Origin: Leadbetterella sp.
GTDB taxonomy: Bacteria; Bacteroidota; Bacteroidia; Cytophagales; Spirosomataceae
Direction: 5' to 3'
Assembly (NCBI GenBank): GCA_021740125.1
Contig: JAIPAJ010000003.1
Location: 1 to 51,130, forward strand
DNA: 51,130 bases
The position numbers and the translations under genes were made by a program. Shown in pieces: positions 17,899-26,088 of this stretch (position 1 is the first letter of the stretch; each line of letters begins with the position of its first letter). The notes below the pieces were generated by a model, which saw only the letters and a list, made by a program, of their open reading frames with translations, was not told the DNA's origin and made no database searches.

Positions 17899-18945
17899 TT
17901 AAAATGTAAATACCGTAAAGTTAAAAGAGGTCATAGGAAGGCTAATCGTAGATGTTGAAGTGTTGGTAAACCTTACTTCGATCCAATCATCACTGGAAAC
18001 CATGGCTGAAGCTATGCTCAGGCCTAATGGTAGGGCAACATTTGGTGAGACCATCACAGTGTTTCTTGCCTTTATTATATTGGTTAAATTAAACAACACG
18101 GTTTGGGTTGCTCCACTAGGGAGATTCGAAAAAGTGGTTACTCTATCATAGTTTGTAATAGCAGTTATTTTATTACCTGTTGTTCCAATTTTTGCGGTAC
18201 CATTTACTTCAAGTGAATGGCTAACGTTGGCAGTACTTGCTATACCGATGGAAACAGAATTTGGCGTTATTCGTGTTTCAGCATTGCTGTTGACTGACTT
18301 TATATCTTTCTCTATAAAAACAAAAGATCCGGAATTATAGGCATCCTTGTTTTCAAAAACAGTGTTACCCGCCATGTTGAAGCCTACCTTTTGAACGGTA
18401 CTATTATATGGATATTTTTGAATAGAAAACTCAGTATCAGAGATATACCCTTGGGTTCTCAGTTTCAGTCCGACGGTATTCAAATAACTACTGGACTCCA
18501 TGTAATAGCTAACATTTTCGTCGAAAACGCTACTCGTGTCTCTCAAGTACACTCCTGTGTTAGAAACTACCGAGCGGTTGGTACTAAAACCTTCTTCAAA
18601 CCTATACAAGCCATTTCCGATGGACCCTGCTTGGTTAATGTTTATCAAAAACTCAGAGTTAACTTTTTTATTATTTAAAATAGCCTTACCCGAATTATCA
18701 ATACCAAACCAAAGGCCATTGTTCACATTTGTACCAGTGGCTCCGTTGGTAAATTGGATTTCTGAATTGACATTACCTGCCCGATTAATTTGAAGCTCGG
18801 CGTTGGGCTCATTCACATTGATTCCAACCTTATTTGCCGTTGAATTCAATGCGTTACTATTGGCATTGTTTGGTAAAATCGTGAAGCTCTGTGCATTTAC
18901 TATGCTTTGCAGGGCCATTAACGAGATAAAAAGTTTAGTTTTCAT
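17899..18945 (-). CDS. Secreted stalk-like protein with shared C-terminal domain
   Basis: This 348-residue protein has a signal peptide (MKTKLFISLMALQSIVNAQ) and then NKVGINVNEPNAELQINRAG, the pattern seen at the start of Bacteroidota beta-helix/tail-fibre-like stalk proteins. The middle is Asn/Ser-rich with short beta repeats. The C-terminal ~70 residues resemble the end of the protein at 14766-16010. It is probably exported to the surface. No enzymatic motif is visible. Confidence 0.65.
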   Translation of the reverse strand: MKTKLFISLMALQSIVNAQSFTILPNNANSNALNSTANKVGINVNEPNAELQINRAGNVNSEIQFTNGATGTNVNNGLWFGIDNSGKAILNNKKVNSEFLININQAGSIGNGLYRFEEGFSTNRSVVSNTGVYLRDTSSVFDENVSYYMESSSYLNTVGLKLRTQGYISDTEFSIQKYPYNSTVQKVGFNMAGNTVFENKDAYNSGSFVFIEKDIKSVNSNAETRITPNSVSIGIASTANVSHSLEVNGTAKIGTTGNKITAITNYDRVTTFSNLPSGATQTVLFNLTNIIKARNTVMVSPNVALPLGLSIASAMVSSDDWIEVRFTNTSTSTISLPMTSFNFTVFTF

Positions 18946-18964
18946 GAATATAAAGTTTAATTAT

Positions 18965-19396
18965 CTAAACAATGTGCATGTCGAAGTCCACTGCACTTCT
19001 GACAAGTTTTTCGATAATTTCTCCAGAAACTGACAAAGCCTCAGCACCTTCTTGATCCGCTTCAATTCCGAAGGTTTTCATTAAATCTAACCAACCTATT
19101 GGATCGTGAATATTAAGCCATTTGTTTTGAAGATTACTGGGATTAGAAAAAGTATGAACTGCGTTGGGCGGTATATTTACAAATTCATTTTGCTTTAATA
19201 ACTTCTTTTCGCCAGCAAGTACAAATTCCATTTCACCTTCTAAAACCATAAAAAACTCCGTAAGACCAGCATGATAATGCGGCGGTGGCCCAGAAACACC
19301 CGCTGGTGTCTCTCCGATAACCATATCATAATTTTGAGTGGTCAAAACAGGCGTAATAAGATGACCAATTAACCAATATTTTTTTGACATTTCCAT
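18965..19396 (-). CDS. Cupin domain protein
   Basis: A small single-domain cupin. Motif 1 is visible as GPPPHYHAGLTEFFMVLEGEM, giving two metal-binding His and one Glu; motif 2 is NIPPNAVHTF. Such proteins bind a metal and either act on or sense small molecules; the substrate is unknown. I place the start at ATG 19396 (MEMSKKYW, 143 aa) rather than the GTG at 19429, which falls inside the palindromic operator. It is divergent from the TetR-type regulator and shares its operator, so it is the likely main target of that repressor. Confidence 0.85.
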   Translation of the reverse strand: MEMSKKYWLIGHLITPVLTTQNYDMVIGETPAGVSGPPPHYHAGLTEFFMVLEGEMEFVLAGEKKLLKQNEFVNIPPNAVHTFSNPSNLQNKWLNIHDPIGWLDLMKTFGIEADQEGAEALSVSGEIIEKLVRSAVDFDMHIV

Positions 19397-19404
19397 ATGT
19401 TTTG

Positions 19405-19436
19405 TATATTTGTGAGAAAATTTTCTCACAAATATA
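19405..19436. promoter_or_regulatory. Perfect 32-bp palindromic operator with two -7 boxes
   Basis: TATATTTGTGAGAAAA (19405-19420) is followed directly by its exact reverse complement (19421-19436). Each outer end, TATATTTG, is a perfect Bacteroidota -7 box: 19405-19412 faces the tetR gene (TTG at 19384-19386, 18-base spacer) and 19429-19436 faces the cupin gene (TTTG on the minus strand at 19461-19458, 21-base spacer). A repressor bound here would block both promoters. Confidence 0.75.
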
Positions 19437-19466
19437 AACTAGAGAAAAAATAAATTCCAAATATTT

Positions 19467-20099
19467 ATGAGAAAAATTTCTCACAAGAGCAAAAACCAAC
19501 TGTCATTAAGTGTCGGTAGAGTAGATCAAAAGAAAAGAACACGCCAGCTTCTAATAGATGCCGCCAATCAACTCTTGAGTGAAGGCAGCGTATTTAATAT
19601 TGACGACGTGGCTCAAAGAGCACAAATATCAACAGCCACAGCCTACCGGTATTTCTCTAACCCTGAGGCCCTCAAACAAGAAGCCATATTGGCGATAAAC
19701 ACTAAAGACCCAGAGGAGATTTTCGCAAACTTCAAAAGTGCCAGCCTATCTGATCGACTGTCAGAAGCCATTGATTATCATCTAAATATGACCCAGACTA
19801 ACGAGGACAAGTTTCGAATATTCTTGAGCACCTCTCTTCAAGAATCTATAAAATCACCTAAAACCAAACTCCGCGGGGCCAGACGAATTCCGATCATCAA
19901 AAAAGCTCTTGAGCCATTCCAGAATGAGATTTCGGTAGACCAATATGAACACCTCATAAATACTCTTTCAGTACTCATAGGATTGGAATCTTATTTGGTT
20001 CTTAAAGACATTTGTGGACTCAACCCTGAACAAATACGAGAAAACACACATTGGGCAATTCGTAATCTAATACAATCTGTGCTGAACAATAAAGGTTAA
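19467..20099 (+). CDS. TetR/AcrR-family transcriptional regulator
   Basis: This 210-residue repressor has an N-terminal helix-turn-helix at about residues 22-70 (TRQLLIDAANQLLSEG, FNIDDVAQRAQIST, TATAYRYFSNPEALKQEA), the standard TetR pattern. The all-helical C-terminal domain is the ligand and dimer part; its ligand is unknown. The ATG at 19467 lies directly at a second, imperfect operator copy (19468-19483). The gene is divergent from a cupin gene. It probably represses itself and the cupin gene. Confidence 0.9.
   Translation: MRKISHKSKNQLSLSVGRVDQKKRTRQLLIDAANQLLSEGSVFNIDDVAQRAQISTATAYRYFSNPEALKQEAILAINTKDPEEIFANFKSASLSDRLSEAIDYHLNMTQTNEDKFRIFLSTSLQESIKSPKTKLRGARRIPIIKKALEPFQNEISVDQYEHLINTLSVLIGLESYLVLKDICGLNPEQIRENTHWAIRNLIQSVLNNKG
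19468..19483. promoter_or_regulatory. Second, imperfect operator copy over the tetR start codon
   Basis: TGAGAAAAATTTCTCA repeats the core TGAGAAAATTTTCTCA of the palindrome at 19405-19436 with one mismatch in the symmetry. It overlaps the first codons of the TetR-family gene. Two sites about 55 bases apart fit autorepression. Confidence 0.6.
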
Positions 20100-20146
20100 T
20101 TACCCCTTTCCAGTAAAAACTTTTTGTTCTTAAATGTATCAAATAT

Positions 20147-20770
20147 TTAATCCCCAAATAGACGAGCAGTAGGTCCTACCACCCAACGAATGACCTTTTG
20201 CGGAAATAATGGCACATCTGCCACCCAAGTGTCAAATTTGAGTCCTAAATTAGCCAACTTCAAAAGCACTTTGGGTGATTTAGTACCGTGCTGATCCATG
20301 ACCGGGAAGAGCTGGCTTAAACCATAAGCAAAATGCGATGGCATGGTAGGATGAATATCTGAACTATCGTTTAAGATAACAATTTGGTCAGTTTCATTAA
20401 ACGGTTTATGAGGTGTTCCCTTCGGTATCAAAATACTTTCGCCAGACTTAAGTATACGTTTTTGGCCATTGATGAGTAAACTCATCGTTCCCTTCTCTAC
20501 AGCAAAAAACTCATCGAACTCCTGATGAATATGTTCGGGAGGCCCTGCTGCATAAGGCTCAAGCGACACTTTCAGATAAACTTTTTTCTCGTCAAGCTTT
20601 TTTATGCTTAATTGCATTCCCTCTTCTTTACTAACAAACTGTTGGTGTTTCTCAAAATATGCTGAGTAATCAATCGGTTTTGGTGGGAAAACATGGTTAA
20701 ACAAAATACCTCCACCAACCAAATAAAGAATGAGAAAGCCGAGAATGTAAATTATTGTTTTTTGAATCAT
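20147..20770 (-). CDS. Membrane-anchored cupin domain protein
   Basis: This 207-residue protein has an uncleaved N-terminal hydrophobic anchor (residues 5-25) and an external cupin domain: GPPEHIHQEFDEFFAVEKGTM (motif 1, two His and an acidic residue) and LIPKGTPHKPF (motif 2). The C-terminal ~60 residues are an extension ending in a Val/Trp/Pro-rich segment. It is convergent with the TetR gene, with a 47-base gap. Function is unknown; it may bind a small hydrophobic ligand outside the membrane. Confidence 0.8.
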   Translation of the reverse strand: MIQKTIIYILGFLILYLVGGGILFNHVFPPKPIDYSAYFEKHQQFVSKEEGMQLSIKKLDEKKVYLKVSLEPYAAGPPEHIHQEFDEFFAVEKGTMSLLINGQKRILKSGESILIPKGTPHKPFNETDQIVILNDSSDIHPTMPSHFAYGLSQLFPVMDQHGTKSPKVLLKLANLGLKFDTWVADVPLFPQKVIRWVVGPTARLFGD

Positions 20771-20842
20771 GGCTATAAAATTGTAATGATTATGTTACAA
20801 AGCTACGGACTACAAAAACTCAAAAATTGTATAAAATGAAAC

Positions 20843-21688
20843 TCACAAATAAATAACCCGAGAAGTGATGGGCAGCGAAAGTTTTTTGAATTCTTTGGGT
20901 GTAAAACCCGTCATTTTTTTGATTTGATGTATGAAATGGGCTTGGTCAAAATAGTTTAATTCAAGTGCCAAAGCTGTGAAATTCTCAAATTTTGAGTCAC
21001 CTTGGAGCATTTGAATAGCCTGAGCTACCTTAAAAATATTTTGGAGACTTTTGATACTTACGCCGGCATGAGACCGCAAGATTTTGTTGACATACTGGTG
21101 CGAGTAGCCGGTTTTGTCAATTATTGCATTGATGTTAAGTTTGTTTCGGAGTTTTATTAAGTTTATAAAATCCTGTGGTAAGGTTAGGCTGTCAAATTTT
21201 GAAATAATATTTGTCAATAATTTTTCAAGGATCAAAATCTTTGTTTCGCAAGATTCCTCTTCCCCCAAATCGTGATAGATGCTTTCGAAAAGATTTTTGT
21301 TTATCAAATCAGCATCAATGGCTTGATTTTTAAACTCTTCAATCGGAATTTTAATGAAAGGATAGGCTCCTCCAGATTTGAAAATTACTCCGACTTGCTG
21401 GTGAATTTCCTCTTCTGAGTCATATTTCATAGAAATAAAATTGGTAAAAACCCCAGTAAAGACACAACGCTTAATGGGCAAATGTAACTTCCCACTAACG
21501 CTGGCGACAGGTTTTCCAAAATTAAAAAGCAACAGACAAGAGCCATCGGGAATTACTCGCTCCTCTTTGAAGTTAGGTTTTCCATTGCTAGCCCAAATGA
21601 GGTCAATATAAGGCGTAAGTTTGGCATTAGGTTTCTTGATAAAGAAATCCATCCCTTCATTTACTTTAATATTGATAGGTGCATTCAT
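20843..21688 (-). CDS. AraC-family transcriptional regulator
   Basis: This 281-residue protein has an N-terminal sensing domain (residues 1-160) of the type that opens with KLTPYIDLIWASNG and VIPDGSCLLLFNFGKP, and a C-terminal AraC HTH (about 185-275). The HTH shows INAIIDKTGYSHQYVNKILR and then FENFTALALELNYFDQAHFI with MTGFTPKEFKKL, the conserved second helix-turn-helix. It lies upstream of the membrane-anchored cupin gene on the same strand (72-base gap), so that gene is a candidate target. Confidence 0.88.
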   Translation of the reverse strand: MNAPINIKVNEGMDFFIKKPNAKLTPYIDLIWASNGKPNFKEERVIPDGSCLLLFNFGKPVASVSGKLHLPIKRCVFTGVFTNFISMKYDSEEEIHQQVGVIFKSGGAYPFIKIPIEEFKNQAIDADLINKNLFESIYHDLGEEESCETKILILEKLLTNIISKFDSLTLPQDFINLIKLRNKLNINAIIDKTGYSHQYVNKILRSHAGVSIKSLQNIFKVAQAIQMLQGDSKFENFTALALELNYFDQAHFIHQIKKMTGFTPKEFKKLSLPITSRVIYL

Positions 21689-21760
21689 TCAGAAAAGGAT
21701 TGAATTTCTGCAAGTTAAAAGATTTTTTGAATATGAAAATTGTAAAAAATGAAACTTGTC

Positions 21761-22025
21761 TTATGAATTCTTTGTAAACTCTACCACCGTGCCTTTTGAA
21801 CTTGACGAAACACTCAACTCCCCTCCGATTTCCTCTACCCTTGCCTTCATATTACACAAACCTTAAGAATTTCCAGTATTGCCTTTACAAAGGTCAAAAC
21901 CAAGTCTGTTGTGAGAAGTCTTCAAGATATAACAGCCATTTTTGGAGTTTCCTTCAATTTTCACAAAACTGGTTTGTGCATATTTTAAATATTGTTGAGC
22001 GATTCTTGCAAGAACCGCAGTCCAC
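21761..22025 (-). pseudogene. Remnant of a histidine kinase ATPase domain
   Basis: On the minus strand the end of an HATPase_c domain is readable: FLQESLNNI, then after a frameshift near 21988 LKYAQTSFVKIEGNSKNG and LGFDLCKGNTGNS, an in-frame TAA (21865-21863), GLCNMKARVEEIGGELSVS, and a natural-looking stop at 21763-21761. It aligns with the C-terminus of the intact kinase at 12112-13974. No N-terminal part is present. The remaining stretches of the 21689-22287 gap show nothing else recognisable. Confidence 0.75.
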
Positions 22026-22287
22026 TAGTATAAGGCTTCTTTATAATTACTTTGGAGAAATAAATAGTAATTAAACTTTACAAAATAGTTCAGTTCTCCT
22101 TTTGTCCAAGGCAATTGCTTTTATAACTTTAATGCCTTTCTACCAAAGAATTTGAATCTCTTTACCTCTTTATTTAAATATCTTGGGCAATTTCTATAAA
22201 AGTGTTCACTTTGTTGGTATCAAGTTTCATGGTATTTGCAATAAACATCAAGCTCTTTATTTTGAACAATTAAAACGTTAGAACAAC

Positions 22288-22500
22288 TCAAAATTTGGTA
22301 GTTTCTTTGCCGTCCATTTCGGTCATTTCTATGTCCATCAGGAGCATGTCGGAGTGGTGATTGTTGAGCTTGTCTAAGGCATCATGACCACCATTGGCTT
22401 TAAACAACACCTGCACTTCGTCAAAAATCGAGAGATTCTGAGTAATATTTCGCAGCAAAGTTGGGTTATCATGAAAGAGGCCAATGGTAATCATGGGCAT
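22288..22500 (-). pseudogene. Truncated response-regulator receiver domain
   Basis: Seventy residues match the first two thirds of a receiver domain: MPMITIGLFHDNPTLLRN with an altered acidic pair, then phosphoacceptor-type Asp56 in MLLMDIEMTEMDG. The frame stops there. The rest of the receiver and any HTH domain are missing. Together with the kinase remnant at 21761-22025 it marks a lost two-component system. Confidence 0.7.
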
Positions 22501-22588
22501 TTGTTTTTTACAAATGTATCATATAGCAATAATTCCAATCAATAAGGCAAATGGCGTAATAGGAAATTTGTAAATTCAATTTGCAAAT

Positions 22589-23965
22589 TTAATCTATTTT
22601 CGAAAAATACACAGATGGACTACTTGTACTAAATCCTTGACCAACAAAATAGACCGATACGGTCATTACCATACTTTTATTGCCAGAGGCGTCCCATGCT
22701 ACATCAATAAAATTAGTAAGGCTTCTTTCACTAGATGTAATTGCTGTAATATACCCATCATAATAAAAAAGGCCAGAGCTTGCGAAAGTATCTTTAGAGG
22801 CATTTTGAGAAAGCCCCTTTGTGAGCCATTTCCCATTTTTGTAAAAAAATCCAAAAGCCTCATTACTTTCTGATAAACCTCCTGCTTGAATCATGACCGC
22901 CATCTCGCCATTTGGTCCTTGGTCTGCCTGAAAACTTTGGATTTTGACCCCTGTCTTTTGAATTGAAGCCAAAACATTAGTTTTTCTAGTTGAAACATCG
23001 TAATCCCAGATTTGCTCGCTTTCTAAAGTAGAAGCAGGGGGCCTAAAAATGATGTGGTCGTTTCCTTTTTCATCATAAAGGAGTTCAGCTGGATTATTAA
23101 ATGTGTTTCCTTCTTTATACAATGGATATTGATATGCGATTTCAGCCTTTGTTCCATTGTATAGAAAAAGAGTTTTGACACCAGACTCGGCAACAAATTC
23201 ACCAATAAAATGTAGTTTATTTTGCTTATCATAATATCCGCTAAGATTTTGAAATCCCAAATTGGGAGGTGCCCCACCTGGATATTTGGGTTTGCCCGGA
23301 GTAGAATAGTCTTTAAAATTTCCAAAACTGCCCCCATTTAATGTGGCTTCTGTGATTAAATCGGCATAGTACCAATAAGTATTCCAGCGGTTTTTTAAGG
23401 TTTCGTCACTGACTTGTGACCACACCACGTGTACCTTGCCAGCATTATCAAGTGTGGCAAACCACGAAACCTGCATGAGTTCATTGCTTGCCAGCATAAT
23501 GGGTTTGCCAAAAGTGTTTCCGTTTAAAACAGCATAAAAAAGTGTGCCCATATTATAGCCTCCAGTACCTTCTAGCGTAGTTTCAGCTATTGGATATTGA
23601 GCCTTATCACTGCTTCCAAAGCGTTTCCAAATGGCGTAAATGGTACCGCTTCCATCTTGAATCAATTTCGGAATAGCAGAACCATTTCCTGTACCGTCAT
23701 TGCTAACAGTTACTGGTTTAGACCAAGATTTGCCTTTATTGCTTGATGAGCTATAATACACAAAAACTGGTTTGCCATAATCGAGGTTTTCTAGAAAAAC
23801 CGCATGGTAGGTTCCGTCTTTAGCAATGAGTAAATCACAGTAGCCTGCTTTTTCAAATTGGGAGAGCTTTATCTCTTCTACACCAGATGCTTTAATGGCG
23901 TCTGGCAAAAGTTTGCAGCTAGATAAAGTAATAATAATACATATGAAAGCAATGAATTTTCCCAT
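22589..23965 (-). CDS. Lipoprotein with sialidase-like (BNR) propeller
   Basis: This 458-residue protein has a lipoprotein signal (lipobox Leu-Ser-Ser-Cys17). The mature part has propeller-like repeats, with one Asp-box-like motif SSNKGKSWSKP near residue 82 and recurring patterns such as GTIYAIWKRFG, GKVHVVWSQVS and NKLHFIGEF. Propellers of this type bind or cleave surface sugars; I see no complete sialidase Arg triad, so a binding or structural role is as likely. It is the last gene of the minus-strand lipoprotein run that starts at 26640, 37 bases after the YD-like gene. The 17-bp element upstream of 26640 probably controls it. Confidence 0.7.
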   Translation of the reverse strand: MGKFIAFICIIITLSSCKLLPDAIKASGVEEIKLSQFEKAGYCDLLIAKDGTYHAVFLENLDYGKPVFVYYSSSSNKGKSWSKPVTVSNDGTGNGSAIPKLIQDGSGTIYAIWKRFGSSDKAQYPIAETTLEGTGGYNMGTLFYAVLNGNTFGKPIMLASNELMQVSWFATLDNAGKVHVVWSQVSDETLKNRWNTYWYYADLITEATLNGGSFGNFKDYSTPGKPKYPGGAPPNLGFQNLSGYYDKQNKLHFIGEFVAESGVKTLFLYNGTKAEIAYQYPLYKEGNTFNNPAELLYDEKGNDHIIFRPPASTLESEQIWDYDVSTRKTNVLASIQKTGVKIQSFQADQGPNGEMAVMIQAGGLSESNEAFGFFYKNGKWLTKGLSQNASKDTFASSGLFYYDGYITAITSSERSLTNFIDVAWDASGNKSMVMTVSVYFVGQGFSTSSPSVYFSKID

Positions 23966-24002
23966 TGGTTTAATTATTTGGTAGTAAACTGATTGAGGAC
24001 TT

Positions 24003-24809
24003 TTATTTATAAGATCTTGGCTGAGAGATATTGTAATTTCGGCAGTCGTAAACTATGTCTTTGTAGATTATATCTAACACACCGTCCCATTTTTCAGTTA
24101 CTTTAGTAGGATAACCCTCAGCATTAAATTCCCTTTCCCATTCTTGAGTGGTAACCACTTTACCCGTGTTGTCAGTTACTACTTTTTTTGTAGGTAAATT
24201 TGCATTGATTTTACCATAAAAATTAGTAAAACCCTGAACGTGGTAATACCTTAAATTTATCAATTCTTTTTTAGATAGATCATAAGTAATAGTCACTTTA
24301 TCGCCTTTTACTTTCTCAATATAAGATTCTAAATTTTTGGCAGAATTATATGTACAAATTTCATCGAATACTAAATCTGACGTTCCAACCGTAATGCCTT
24401 TATACTCCAGTGGATAGTCCTCAGAGTTGTAGGTTATGTATTCCACGTATATTTCATCATAATAAAAATTGGTAAAATCATGTGTCCATTCTGTGGCATA
24501 GCCTTTTGAGTTTAGTTTTATTTTATCAACTCGCTCAGAAACTTCACCATCTGTCCATTGGTATGTTAATGTCAATTCAGAAAAGTTGCCATTATAATTG
24601 AATGATAGGCGACCGTTATAGGTTGAATCATCAGAATAGGAAACATCAATATAATCGACCAGATTGTTTGCTCTATATTTTACGATCATGGTTTCATCAT
24701 AATTCCATGCTGGATAGGAAGAAGTAATAGCTTTAAACTTTCCACAACCCTTGTCGACTGCAGCAACTTTTGCATTTTTTTGAGAAAAATTACCCTTATT
24801 AAAATCCAT
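24003..24809 (-). CDS. YD-like repeat protein, probably the 3' part of a frameshifted lipoprotein gene
   Basis: This 268-residue frame has no signal peptide. Its strands (LVDYIDVSYSDD, GRLSFNYNGNFSELTLTYQW, INLRYYHVQGF) follow the pattern of the intact lipoprotein at 29698-30528 (LLKFEYNAAGNLLKTI). Its ATG at 24809 overlaps by 11 bases the end of a 70-codon frame that carries a lipoprotein signal and no folded domain. The frames differ by one base, so a single-base indel near 24810-24860 would join them into a normal lipoprotein. True overlapping genes are the alternative. It belongs to the minus-strand lipoprotein operon. Confidence 0.6.
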   Translation of the reverse strand: MDFNKGNFSQKNAKVAAVDKGCGKFKAITSSYPAWNYDETMIVKYRANNLVDYIDVSYSDDSTYNGRLSFNYNGNFSELTLTYQWTDGEVSERVDKIKLNSKGYATEWTHDFTNFYYDEIYVEYITYNSEDYPLEYKGITVGTSDLVFDEICTYNSAKNLESYIEKVKGDKVTITYDLSKKELINLRYYHVQGFTNFYGKINANLPTKKVVTDNTGKVVTTQEWEREFNAEGYPTKVTEKWDGVLDIIYKDIVYDCRNYNISQPRSYK

Positions 24810-25011
24810 AATTGGAGTTTCTTTTCTTAGGTTTCCTTTTCTCTTCTTCCAATTTTATTCTAAAAAAACTAGCTTCGCTTGTATGTTTTGTTGGCAAAAT
24901 TGAGTTTTCAATTAATTGTTTATTATCTACTTGAATATCCGTTTTTTGACACGCAATAATTGTCAAGAAAAGTGAAAAAGATAAGCATATTAATTTTAAT
25001 ATATTTTTCAT
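24799..25011 (-). CDS. Lipoprotein signal plus linker (70 aa), probable 5' part of the split gene
   Basis: The frame has a clear lipoprotein signal (MKNILKLICLSFSLFLTIIAC) and then CQKTDIQVDN, followed by a Lys/Glu-rich tail ending in KRNSNYGF. No domain is present. It starts 6 bases after the collagen-like gene upstream and ends within the start of the 268-residue frame. It reads best as the export signal of that protein separated by a one-base frameshift. Confidence 0.55.
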   Translation of the reverse strand: MKNILKLICLSFSLFLTIIACQKTDIQVDNKQLIENSILPTKHTSEASFFRIKLEEEKRKPKKRNSNYGF

Positions 25012-25017
25012 GGTTAA

Positions 25018-25569
25018 TTAGTCATTTAAGTTTAGGTATTTTTTAACTGAGTCGTAATTTTGCCAATCAACCTTTTCTGCGATTCTAGCACCAGCTGGCA
25101 GTATTACTAATCTGAATTTATTATCGTTAGTCAACTTAGAGCTTCCTAAAATTGGGCTAAACAAATAATTCAGATTAAATCGTTGGATATTGGATGAATT
25201 AAAAAACTCTCCTAAAAACCGTGAGCCGTTGGCCTGTGAATAAGGTAATGGATATACAAAATTGCTCCCTGAAGGTTGCATATAAAAATATACATTTCCT
25301 TTGTTTACAATTTCTGAAGTTAAGGAAGGCAATGTATATTGAACCGAAAATGCATTCGTTCCTCTCTCAACCCAGTCGGTTGCCTTTACCTCAATCCAAG
25401 CTGAAATAATCATTCCTTTTGAATTTGAGACACCTACTTCCCCTTTGTCACCTACTGCTCCTTTTGCTCCTTTTTCTCCAACTGGTCCTATATCTCCAAT
25501 CTCTCCTTTTTGACAAGCCAAAACCAAAATAATGCCAGCCAAGATGAATAAAAATTTAATGTTTTTCAT
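25018..25569 (-). CDS. Collagen-like lipoprotein
   Basis: This 183-residue lipoprotein has its lipobox at Leu-Ala-Cys19, giving CQKGEIGD. A short collagen-like run of Gly-x-y triplets (about residues 22-48: GEIGDIGPVGEKGAKGAVG and on) is followed by a ~135-residue beta-rich domain that ends VDWQNYDSVKKYLNLND. That ending is nearly the same as in the protein at 26089-26640, so the two are paralogues. Collagen-like stalks in bacterial surface proteins can form trimers. It is third in the minus-strand lipoprotein operon. Confidence 0.8.
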   Translation of the reverse strand: MKNIKFLFILAGIILVLACQKGEIGDIGPVGEKGAKGAVGDKGEVGVSNSKGMIISAWIEVKATDWVERGTNAFSVQYTLPSLTSEIVNKGNVYFYMQPSGSNFVYPLPYSQANGSRFLGEFFNSSNIQRFNLNYLFSPILGSSKLTNDNKFRLVILPAGARIAEKVDWQNYDSVKKYLNLND

Positions 25570-25600
25570 ATTGTTTTCATTTTAATATTTTGAAAAAAGT

Positions 25601-26083
25601 CTAATTTAGAATCCATCGAAAATTCCAATCAGCACCCGGTTTTTGAGCAATAAGTGAGTTTCCTGACCGATAAATATCAATTCTAATTCTTCCTTCCCCT
25701 TTTTCAAGGTAAGAAGCGTACAAAATTCTATTTGAGTTTCTGTCAAAAGGCAATGGTATTTGTTGGTTGGCATTAAATATCCACCAAACATTGACAATGC
25801 CTTTGTCTAAAATGTTTTTGTTGATGGCACTTACAGGAACAATGGCATAGTATGAATCATCTTCTGTATATACAGAATTAGTTTTCCAGTCTGAAACTTT
25901 GATGGTAAATGTACCCGTTTGGGTTTTTGGAAATTCACCACTTGCTCCAGATTCTCCTTTGTCGCCTTTTGGACCTTGTTGCCCCACAGCACCTTTTGGT
26001 CCAATAGCACCTTTATCTCCTGTACAGTTAATAAATAGAGTTCCTATTGTGCTTAAAATCAATAAAATAAATGTTTTTTTCAT
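25601..26083 (-). CDS. Collagen-like lipoprotein
   Basis: This 160-residue lipoprotein has a signal ending at Cys20 (LFINC) and then TGDKGAIGPKGAVGQQGPKG and further Gly-x-y triplets to about residue 49. A C-terminal domain of ~110 residues contains ILDKGIVNVWWIFNANQQ and IPLPFDRNSNRILYAS. It is related to but shorter than its two neighbours and lacks their VKKxLNLND ending. It is second in the operon, 5 bases after the first gene. Its role is unknown. Confidence 0.78.
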   Translation of the reverse strand: MKKTFILLILSTIGTLFINCTGDKGAIGPKGAVGQQGPKGDKGESGASGEFPKTQTGTFTIKVSDWKTNSVYTEDDSYYAIVPVSAINKNILDKGIVNVWWIFNANQQIPLPFDRNSNRILYASYLEKGEGRIRIDIYRSGNSLIAQKPGADWNFRWILN

Positions 26084-26088
26084 GGCTA

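Noticed and set aside
21796-22074. Plus-strand 92-codon frame
   Set aside because: It is antisense to the readable histidine kinase remnant and has no family resemblance.
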